From assembly GCA_947627585.1 (NCBI GenBank), contig CANQWP010000024.1, positions 1 to 9,504 of the forward strand: a stretch of 9,504 nucleotides of DNA, written 5' to 3'. The position numbers and the translations under genes are program-made. How positions within the stretch are numbered: position 1 is the stretch's first letter; each line of letters starts with the position of its first letter. The notes under the pieces are model-generated. The model did no database searches, was not told the DNA's origin, and was given only the letters and a program-made list of their open reading frames with translations. This DNA is from an uncultured Clostridia bacterium (lineage in GTDB: Bacteria > Bacillota > Clostridia > Christensenellales > UBA1242). This document shows positions 5,564 through 9,504 of the stretch, one piece after another.

Positions 5564-5590
5564 AAAAACTTGAAAAAGAAAGCGGTTTTT
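5564..5590 (+). repeat. 27-bp direct repeat, right copy (relic of the sigE end)
   Basis: Identical to 5286-5312. Read in the sigE frame it ends GGT TTT and is followed by TGA, so this copy looks like the original sigE terminus left behind by the insertion. Confidence 0.9.
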
Positions 5591-5619
5591 GACTTTTTTT
5601 CGCGAAAAAAGTGCGTTTT

Positions 5620-5649
5620 GCATAGTTTTTGATTGCAACGGGCAACATA
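5620..5649 (+). promoter_or_regulatory. sigma-F/sigma-G-type promoter of sigG
   Basis: GCATA (5620-5624), a 15-nt spacer and GGGCAACATA (5640-5649) fit the forespore sigma-F/sigma-G pattern (-35 about GYWTA, -10 about GGNNANNHTR, spacing 14-16). The start would fall near 5656, leaving room for AAAGGAG at 5671. In B. subtilis sigG is read by sigma-F and then by sigma-G itself, so the call agrees with known regulation. Confidence 0.6.
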
Positions 5650-5684
5650 TTTCAAGCAAATTTTTTGCGCAAAGGAGTTGAAAT

Positions 5685-6458
5685 ATGTCCAATCGCGTTG
5701 TCATTTCTGGAATTAACACTGCGCACTTGCCAAAACTCAAAAATGCGGAAGTTATGGAGCTTCTCAAAGAGGTCAAAGCGGGCGACGAATTTGCGCGCGA
5801 CAAGTTTGTGGTGGCAAATCTCCGGTTGGTCCTTTCGGTCGTGCAACGCTTTTCCGGCCATAGCGACAAGGCAGACGACATGTTTCAAGTGGGGTGCGTC
5901 GGCCTTTTGAAAGCCATCGACAACTTTGACGAAACGCTTGGCGTGCGCTTTTCGACCTACGCCGTGCCGATGATCATTGGCGAAATTCGCCGATTTTTGC
6001 GCGACAACAATTCTGTGCGCGTCAGCCGTTCAATTCGTGACACGGCCTATCGCTCGCTTCAAGCCAAAGAGCAATATATCAAAGAGAACAACGCTGAGCC
6101 GAGTTTGGAACAAATTGCTGAAATTGTCAATCTTCCACTGAAAGACGTCACGTTTGCACTGGACGCGATTTCCGAAACAGTTTCGCTTTCGGACCCTATT
6201 TATAATGACGGCAACGAGACGATTCGCATCATGGACCAAATTGCTGACGAAAAGAATTGTGACGAGGATCTTGCGGAGAAACTTTCGCTGAAGGAGGCCA
6301 TCAAAAACCTCTCCGACCGCGAAAAAGAAATTTTGCTGATGCGATATTATGTCGGCAAAACGCAAATGGAAGTCAGCGAAGAGGTCGGCATCAGTCAAGC
6401 GCAAGTTTCGCGCCTTGAAAAAAATGCGCTGAAAATGATAAAGAACTTTATCGAATAA
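5685..6458 (+). CDS. sigG: sigma-G, late forespore sigma factor
   Basis: Sigma factor for late forespore genes (spore coat-inner layers, SASPs, germination proteins). The 257 residues are close to the 260 of B. subtilis. The N-terminus NRVVISGINTAHLPKLKN is characteristic of SigG rather than SigF. Region 2 is complete: NLRLVLSVVQRF, FQVGCVGLLKAIDNFD and FSTYAVPMIIGEIRRFLRDN, leading to VRVSRSIRD in region 3. Region 4 has LSDREKEILLMRYYVGKTQ and the helix-turn-helix MEVSEEVGISQAQVSRLEK. AAAGGAG lies 7 nt before the ATG. Unlike sigE next door, it keeps the whole -10 recognition segment. It is separated from sigE by the palindromic insertion and has its own forespore-type promoter. Confidence 0.97.
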   Translation: MSNRVVISGINTAHLPKLKNAEVMELLKEVKAGDEFARDKFVVANLRLVLSVVQRFSGHSDKADDMFQVGCVGLLKAIDNFDETLGVRFSTYAVPMIIGEIRRFLRDNNSVRVSRSIRDTAYRSLQAKEQYIKENNAEPSLEQIAEIVNLPLKDVTFALDAISETVSLSDPIYNDGNETIRIMDQIADEKNCDEDLAEKLSLKEAIKNLSDREKEILLMRYYVGKTQMEVSEEVGISQAQVSRLEKNALKMIKNFIE

Positions 6459-6460
6459 TC

Positions 6461-6527
6461 GTGGGGACAACTAGAATTTCTTAACGCGGACACGCTCACG
6501 CTAACCGCTAAAATTCGTTTTCCCCAC
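6461..6527. repeat. stem-loop 1 of a three-hairpin element
   Basis: GTGGGGA (6461-6467) pairs with TCCCCAC (6521-6527), GAATTT (6474-6479) with AAATTC (6511-6516), and GCGG (6486-6489) with CCGC (6505-6508), nested in the right order. It starts 3 bp after the sigG stop. There is no proper U-tract, so it is not a standard terminator. Confidence 0.65.
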
Positions 6528-6540
6528 GGGCCCCTTTTAG

Positions 6541-6579
6541 CCTCTTGCAAAATTCCGCTGGACATTTTGCTGCGAGAGG
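6541..6579. repeat. stem-loop 2 of the element
   Basis: CCTCT (6541-6545) pairs with AGAGG (6575-6579) and, inside it, GCAAAAT (6547-6553) pairs with ATTTTGC (6564-6570). Confidence 0.65.
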
Positions 6580-6584
6580 AGCAC

Positions 6585-6635
6585 CACCAAAATTTTGCGA
6601 GCGGGCAAAGCCCTTTCACTACAAAATTTTGGGTG
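6585..6635. repeat. stem-loop 3 of the element
   Basis: CACCAAAATTTTG (6585-6597) pairs with CAAAATTTTGGGTG (6622-6635) with one bulged base, and an inner GGGC-AAA-GCCC hairpin (about 6603-6613) sits at the tip. Each AAAATTTT is also self-palindromic. Confidence 0.65.
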
Positions 6636-6648
6636 GGGTTTAATGATT

Positions 6649-6897
6649 TTAATCATTTTCATTTTCTTCAACAATTTTATAATCAAACAATTCGTCAATG
6701 CTGATTTTTGTTGTACGGGCGAGTTTCAAAAGTGTGCCCACAAGCACGTTTTTATTATTCAAAAAACCATTAAGTTTGCAAATTGTCAAACCCGAGAGTT
6801 CTGCAAACTTCTTTTTTGTCAAATTATGCTCTTTCATATATTCCAAGAGCCGTTTTCCTTGATTTCTGATTAAAACCTTTTTTTTTCTTTTTGTCAT
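6649..6897 (-). CDS. XRE-type DNA-binding protein
   Basis: An 82-residue protein with one helix-turn-helix of the Cro/CI-XRE type. Lys/Arg-rich start MTKRKKKV, then KRLLEYMKEHNLTKKKFAELSGLTICKLNGFLNNKN (recognition helix about TICKLNGFL), then LLKLARTTKISIDELF, the usual closing helix, and an acidic tail ending EENEND. The ATG at 6897-6895 is chosen over an upstream TTG because AAGGAGG (6910-6904) is well placed for it. It is transcribed away from a second XRE gene across a repeat-rich gap, the layout of paired phage or element switch regulators. Its target is unknown; autoregulation through the intergenic repeats is likely by analogy. Confidence 0.82.
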   Translation of the reverse strand: MTKRKKKVLIRNQGKRLLEYMKEHNLTKKKFAELSGLTICKLNGFLNNKNVLVGTLLKLARTTKISIDELFDYKIVEENEND

Positions 6898-6910
6898 AAA
6901 AAGCCTCCTT

Positions 6911-6941
6911 AACAATATATTACTAACGATATATTGCTAAA
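6911..6941. repeat. tandem AACRATATATTRCTAA repeats in the XRE intergenic region
   Basis: AACAATATATTACTAA and AACGATATATTGCTAA lie head to tail, 14 bp apart and sharing two bases. They cover the -10 region of the minus-strand XRE gene, a fitting place for a repressor. Confidence 0.6.
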
Positions 6942-6946
6942 GTCAA
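6917..6946 (-). promoter_or_regulatory. promoter of the minus-strand XRE gene
   Basis: On the minus strand TTGACT (6946-6941), an 18-nt spacer and TAATAT (6922-6917). The start point would be close to 6910, directly at the AAGGAGG ribosome binding site, giving a very short leader. Confidence 0.55.
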
Positions 6947-6949
6947 GCG

Positions 6950-6971
6950 TTTTAGCAAAATGTTGCTAAAA
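6950..6971. promoter_or_regulatory. 22-bp palindromic operator candidate
   Basis: TTTTAGCAA and TTGCTAAAA are perfect 9-bp inverted arms around AATG. A third half-site TTGCTAAA lies at 6934-6941. The palindrome sits about 20 bp before the plus-strand XRE start and would overlap its promoter. Confidence 0.65.
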
Positions 6972-6991
6972 TTTCCATAAGAGGATCTGTT

Positions 6992-7195
6992 ATGAGCAAA
7001 TTTTCACAAAGATTGAAAGAAATGAGAGTGGAAAAAGGTTTGACACAAATGCAATTGGCACAGGCGACGCATGTCAGTCAAACAGCCATTTCAGGATATG
7101 AAATCGGCAGAAATCGACCAACCGATGAGATCATTATCGTTTTTTGCCAATATTTTCATGTTTCGGCGGACTATTTGCTTGGGCTTGTCGATTGA
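6992..7195 (+). CDS. XRE-family transcriptional regulator (minimal)
   Basis: A 67-residue protein that is essentially one XRE helix-turn-helix domain: QRLKEMRVEKGLTQMQLAQ, recognition helix HVSQTAISGYEIGRNRP, and the closing SADYLLGLVD typical of small Bacillota regulators. AGAGGA lies 6 nt before the ATG. It is divergent from the XRE gene at 6649-6897 and shares the repeat-rich control region with it. It carries no effector or dimerisation domain beyond the HTH. The pair lies between sigG and ylmC, which are near neighbours in B. subtilis, so it was probably acquired there. Confidence 0.9.
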   Translation: MSKFSQRLKEMRVEKGLTQMQLAQATHVSQTAISGYEIGRNRPTDEIIIVFCQYFHVSADYLLGLVD

Positions 7196-7208
7196 TTTTC
7201 TTTGTTTT

Positions 7209-7237
7209 GCATTTTTTGACAAATTGCGACATATATT
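7209..7237 (+). promoter_or_regulatory. sigma-E-like promoter of ylmC
   Basis: GCATTTT (7209-7215), a 14-nt spacer and CATATATT (7230-7237) resemble the mother-cell sigma-E pattern (KMATATT, then CATANNNT). A TTGACA at 7216-7221 is also present but lacks a matching -10. With this -10, transcription would start within a base or two of the ATG, and no ribosome binding site is seen, so the message may be leaderless. Confidence 0.35.
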
Positions 7238-7242
7238 GCGAT

Positions 7243-7539
7243 ATGGATACTTCATTTTTGGAACTTCGATGCAAAGAAGTCGTCAATGTCGTGGACGGGC
7301 GCAGGCTGGGACACATTGTGGACGTCGTTTTCAATTTGGAAAATGGCTATTTGCAGGGCCTTGTTGTGCCGGGTGAAAAAAGTTCGTGGAATTTCTTTAA
7401 GAATGCCCCTGAACTTTTCATTCCCGTTTGCCAAATTGTCAAAGTGGGCGAAGACGCCGTTTTGGTGGAACTTTTCACAAACAATGGCCAAGGGCCGCAG
7501 ACAACAGCATACATTTCTGGTGGCAAAAAGAAAAAATAG
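7243..7539 (+). CDS. ylmC: YlmC/YmxH-family PRC-barrel protein
   Basis: A 98-residue cytosolic PRC-barrel protein of the sporulation-associated YlmC/YmxH family, whose precise role is not known. The pattern ELRCKEVVNVVDGRRLGHIVDVVFNLENGYLQGLVV, then a PELFIPVCQIVKVGEDAVLVEL strand pair, is the single-barrel signature. The C-terminal tail is short and basic (GGKKKK). The ATG at 7243 is chosen because the family N-terminus begins here and any longer frame would overlap the XRE gene. Near sigG is also where ylmC lies in B. subtilis, which supports the assignment. Confidence 0.85.
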   Translation: MDTSFLELRCKEVVNVVDGRRLGHIVDVVFNLENGYLQGLVVPGEKSSWNFFKNAPELFIPVCQIVKVGEDAVLVELFTNNGQGPQTTAYISGGKKKK

Positions 7540-7735
7540 GAAAACACAAAAAAACATGCAAAAAAAGCACAAAAAATGCAAAAATAATTCAAAAAAACAT
7601 AAAAAATGGTTTTTGTGAGTGAAAAAATAAAAAAAATCAAGAAATCGCCAGAAACGCGGACAGCAAAACGGAAAAAATGTGTAAAAAAATTAAAAAAGGC
7701 CAAAAAAGCGCATTTTTTGTCATTTTTAAGAAAAA
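7540..7735. other. A-rich intergenic stretch with phased A-tracts
   Basis: No gene is seen here. The plus strand is very A-rich. Six A-tracts of 5-7 bases at 7548-7554, 7560-7566, 7571-7576, 7580-7584, 7591-7597 and 7601-7606 have an average centre spacing of about 10.5 bp, the helical repeat, which is the hallmark of intrinsically curved DNA. Confidence 0.55.
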
Positions 7736-7767
7736 AAAGAAGGTTTTGATTTCTTCTTTATTTTTTT
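7736..7767. terminator. bidirectional terminator between ylmC and nrdR
   Basis: AAAGAAG (7736-7742) and CTTCTTT (7753-7759) pair across a 10-nt loop. T-rich tracts follow on both strands, so it can end ylmC on the plus strand and nrdR on the minus strand. The stem is A/T-rich and modest. Confidence 0.55.
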
Positions 7768-7793
7768 ATTTTCAAAAATCAATTTCTTGAAAT

Positions 7794-8237
7794 TTACATT
7801 TCGGTGATGAGTTTGATGAAATTGGTGACATCTTTGAATTGGCGATAAACTGACGCAAAGCGAACATATGCAATTTCGTCAACGGCCTTGAGTTTTGCCA
7901 TGATCATTTCGCCAATTTCTTGTGAAGAAACTTCTTGGCGAAGCGAATTTTGAATTTGTTTCTCAATGTCAGCAGCCATTTCGTCAATTTGGGCGATCGA
8001 AACAGGGCGCTTTTCGCACGCTTTGATCATTCCGGCGCGAATTTTTTCGATATTAAAAGGTTGGCGGCTTCCGTCTTTTTTGATGACCAAAATTGGCACG
8101 GTCTCCACAGTTTCATAGGTCGTGAAACGTCTTCCGCAGTTCAGGCACTCGCGGCGGCGGCGAATGGAGTTCGTCTCGTCGGTGCTTCGGCTGTCCAAAA
8201 CCTTGCTTTCTTCATGTCCACAATAAATGCATTTCAT
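7794..8237 (-). CDS. nrdR: NrdR, repressor of ribonucleotide reductase genes
   Basis: Zinc- and nucleotide-binding repressor that senses ATP/dATP and shuts down ribonucleotide reductase operons through NrdR boxes. The 147 residues are the usual length. The N-terminal zinc ribbon has Cys3, Cys6, Cys31 and Cys34 (MKCIYCGHEE ... ECLNCGRRF), with DSRSTDE and the basic SIRRRRE between. The ATP-cone follows: PILVIKKDGSRQPFN, IRAGMIKACEKRPVS, and VRFASVYRQFKDVTNFI near the end. The ATG at 8237-8235 is chosen over a 40-residue N-terminal extension because it gives the exact family start and GGGGAAG lies just upstream. No nrd genes are in the window, so it acts in trans. It is convergent with ylmC and divergent from feoAB. 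Confidence 0.97.
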   Translation of the reverse strand: MKCIYCGHEESKVLDSRSTDETNSIRRRRECLNCGRRFTTYETVETVPILVIKKDGSRQPFNIEKIRAGMIKACEKRPVSIAQIDEMAADIEKQIQNSLRQEVSSQEIGEMIMAKLKAVDEIAYVRFASVYRQFKDVTNFIKLITEM

Positions 8238-8268
8238 CTTTTCTTCCCCTTTGTTTGTTTTCAGTCGA

Positions 8269-8298
8269 ATTATAACACAACATTTTGTATTTTGACAA
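8269..8298 (-). promoter_or_regulatory. nrdR promoter
   Basis: On the minus strand TTGTCA (8298-8293), an 18-nt spacer and a perfect TATAAT (8274-8269). The -35 lies in TTTGTCAAA, which also satisfies the looser Spo0A-box form TTTGTCRAA. Confidence 0.7.
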
Positions 8299-8316
8299 AC
8301 ATTTTTACACAATTGA

Positions 8317-8357
8317 TTGAATTTTTTGTTCTTTTTTTGCTCGCAGCAACAATTCAA
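8317..8357. repeat. inverted repeat between nrdR and feoA
   Basis: TTGAATT (8317-8323) pairs with AATTCAA (8351-8357), with GTT/AAC and GCT/AGC inside. No U-tract follows. It could be an operator or leader hairpin for feoAB. I see no classical Fur box or known riboswitch core. Confidence 0.4.
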
Positions 8358-8423
8358 ACTTGGGGAAAGGAAATTTGCACCGGCTTTTCATATTTGGCGC
8401 GGACGAGCCATAAAAATGAATAT

Positions 8424-8651
8424 ATGATGACTTTGGACAAGGGAAAGCGCGGAAAAACATATCAAATTTTGGGCTTTAGCGGGTGCGACAGCGCCGTTTT
8501 AAGGCGTTTTTTTGAACTTGGATTCACGATCGGCGAGCGCGTGAAAATTGTTTCATCTTCGCTTCAAAAAAAGGTGCTTTTGATTGAAATTCGCGGATAT
8601 TTGCTCTCTGTCCGCACAAATCTTTTGTCTTGCGTGCAGGTGAGCGCATGA
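8424..8651 (+). CDS. feoA: FeoA-like ferrous iron transport accessory protein
   Basis: A small SH3-like cytosolic protein that assists FeoB in Fe(II) uptake. The 75 residues match the family pattern: LDKGKRGKTYQILGF, then LRRFFELGFTIGERVKIV (the LxxMGF-type turn), then VLLIEIRGYLLSVRTNLLSCVQV (the usual IE-x-RGY-x-LSLR strand). The start is ATG at 8424 or the next codon at 8427. There is no clear ribosome binding site, and the frame stays open upstream opposite nrdR, so the start is uncertain; family length favours 8424. The stop overlaps the feoB start as ATGA, so the two are translationally coupled. Confidence 0.85.
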   Translation: MMTLDKGKRGKTYQILGFSGCDSAVLRRFFELGFTIGERVKIVSSSLQKKVLLIEIRGYLLSVRTNLLSCVQVSA

Positions 8652-9504
8652 AAGATGTTTTGTTGGTCGGAAATCCAAATGCGGGAAAGACAACACTTTT
8701 CAACAGCCTCACGCGGTCGAATGAACATGTGGGCAATTGGCACGGTGTCACGGTTGACACGAAAGAAAAGACCTTTTTTGTGGGCGACGAGCAGTTTCGA
8801 TTGGTGGACACGCCTGGCCTATATTCTTTGACGCCACTTTCTTTTGAAGAGGGCGTTGCAGCAAGGACAATCAAAGAAAATGTGGACAAAAAAATCATAA
8901 ACATTTGCGATCAAAACAACATTCGGCGCAATCTTTTTTTGACACTCTGTCTTTTGGAGGGCGGCTTTGACGTTGTTTTGGCCCTAAACGAAATTGACAA
9001 AACGCCTATTTTCAAAATTGACAGCGCAAAACTTTCGGCAATGCTGGGAATTGACGTCGTGAAAATCAACGCGCAGAAAAAAGTCGGGCTTGACGAACTT
9101 AAAAAGTGTTTGAAAAATGAAAAACACACGAGCGTGTTGCCTTATCAACAAAAAATCGAGTTTAAACAAAACATCAAAAAAATTGACGAAATTTGTCAAA
9201 AAAATTCAAAAAATGACGAAAAAAGCGGCCTTTTTGACAAAAATTCAAAAAAAGACGAAGACAAAAATGCTGAAATTTCCCCTTCAAAAGAAACTGAAAT
9301 CCCGGCAGAAACTGAAAATTCAAACACAATTTCTGAAAGCGACATTGCCTATCACGCGATAAGCAAAATTCGCTATGGTTTCATTGATGAGATTCTGGAA
9401 AAATGCGCCAAACGCACAAGCGCTGTGTATGGGCAAAGCAAACTTGACAAAATTTTCCTGAACAAATGGCTGGCCTTTCCAATGTTTTTGTGTGTTTTGG
9501 CGGG
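8648..9504 (+). CDS. feoB: FeoB ferrous iron transporter, N-terminal part (runs off window)
   Basis: Membrane Fe(II) transporter with a cytosolic GTPase-like head. 285 residues are visible. G1 GNPNAGKT (8-15), G2 Thr35 within GNWHGVTVD (29-37; the family usually has GNWPG), G3 DTPGLYSL (54-61), INICDQNNIRRNLFLTL (84-100), and G4 NEID (114-117), then NAQKKVGLDEL at the G5 position. The following helical (GDI-like) domain is unusual: about 70 residues of Lys/Glu/Asp/Ser/Asn-rich low complexity (about 158-232) stand where the RWLALKLLEGD-type helices are usual. The family pattern then returns with ISKIRYGFIDEIL and LDKIFLNKWLAFPMF, leading into the first membrane span at the edge. AGGTGAG precedes the ATG, which overlaps the feoA stop. 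Confidence 0.93.
   Translation, partial: MKDVLLVGNPNAGKTTLFNSLTRSNEHVGNWHGVTVDTKEKTFFVGDEQFRLVDTPGLYSLTPLSFEEGVAARTIKENVDKKIINICDQNNIRRNLFLTLCLLEGGFDVVLALNEIDKTPIFKIDSAKLSAMLGIDVVKINAQKKVGLDELKKCLKNEKHTSVLPYQQKIEFKQNIKKIDEICQKNSKNDEKSGLFDKNSKKDEDKNAEISPSKETEIPAETENSNTISESDIAYHAISKIRYGFIDEILEKCAKRTSAVYGQSKLDKIFLNKWLAFPMFLCVLA

Larger units (their letters stand above)
5313..5590. mobile_element. 278-bp palindromic insertion (MITE/REP-like) between sigE and sigG
   Basis: This segment, including the right repeat copy, looks inserted at the sigE stop. The 27 bp before it (5286-5312) and its last 27 bp (5564-5590) are identical, as expected for a target duplication or segmental duplication. Right after the second copy the frame reads GGT TTT TGA, so the presumed ancestral sigE ended with the same residues and a TGA. 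Inside, TGTCATTCTGA (5356-5366) and GAAGAATCTC (5385-5394) pair with the inverted GAGATTCTTC and TCAGAATGACA in each of two downstream 28-bp copies, and GGAGT/ACTCC pair in between, giving a long cruciform-capable hairpin. No protein-coding gene or transposase is seen, so any movement would need help in trans. The core resembles short palindromic repeats scattered in many bacterial genomes. Confidence 0.65.

Noticed and set aside
5591..5610. Terminator for sigE from the TTTTTTCGCGAAAAAA palindrome
   Set aside because: The T-run comes before the A-run with no loop and no U-tract after the stem, so it is not a working intrinsic terminator on the plus strand.
5589..5618. Sigma-A promoter for sigG based on TTGACT at 5589
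   Set aside because: No -10 element lies at the right distance; the sigma-F/G-type site at 5620-5649 fits better.
5358..5648. Open frame on the minus strand through the sigE-sigG gap
   Set aside because: It consists of the palindromic repeats themselves; repeated peptides in it simply mirror the duplicated 28-bp unit.
8238..8357. 40-residue N-terminal extension of NrdR
   Set aside because: The family starts exactly at the MKC zinc ribbon, the extension crosses the promoter, and a good ribosome binding site precedes the inner ATG.
7935..8423. Long upstream extension of FeoA
   Set aside because: The extension is antisense to nrdR; the family length and fold begin near 8424.
8241..8423. Fur box or metal riboswitch controlling feoAB
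   Set aside because: No GATAAT-type Fur palindrome and no known riboswitch core was recognised in the gap.
9117..9362. 81-codon Lys-rich frame inside feoB
   Set aside because: It is an alternative frame of the low-complexity part of feoB with no start signal.

Overview
The window comes from a low-GC (about 40% by eye) Bacillota genome, most likely an uncultured Clostridia-type anaerobe. The evidence is gene order: ftsA, ftsZ, spoIIGA, sigE, sigG and a ylmC-type gene lie in the order known from endospore formers, with good AGGAG-type ribosome binding sites on most genes. I cannot assign a genus.

Layout. 1-405 (-): 5' part of serS. 608-1057 (+): a small ankyrin-like protein with its own promoter and terminator. 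1230-3684 (+): ftsA and ftsZ, then two tandem terminators. 3802-5314 (+): spoIIGA and pro-sigE. 5313-5590: a 278-bp insertion-like segment flanked by a 27-bp direct repeat that begins inside the end of sigE. 5685-6458 (+): sigG behind a sigma-F/G-type promoter. 6461-6635: three consecutive stem-loops. 6649-7195: two divergent XRE-type regulators around a repeat-rich operator region. 7243-7539 (+): ylmC-type PRC-barrel gene, then an A-tract region and a two-way terminator. 7794-8237 (-): nrdR. 8424-9504 (+): feoA and the 5' part of feoB.

How the genes fit together. FtsA and FtsZ build the division and sporulation septum. SpoIIGA cleaves pro-SigE in the mother cell. SigG runs the late forespore programme. 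Two nearly identical promoters, in front of the ankyrin-like gene and ftsA, each carry an exact Spo0A-box sequence between -35 and -10. This would tie both genes to the sporulation phosphorelay.

The most unusual points are these. SigE carries a clean in-frame loss of about 14 residues at the -10 recognition region. A palindromic insertion has duplicated the sigE 3' end. The SerRS tRNA-binding arm is about 30 residues short. FtsA lacks the C-terminal membrane-targeting tail. A two-regulator switch and a structured element sit between sigG and ylmC. Family comparisons are made from memory of the families; no database search was run.
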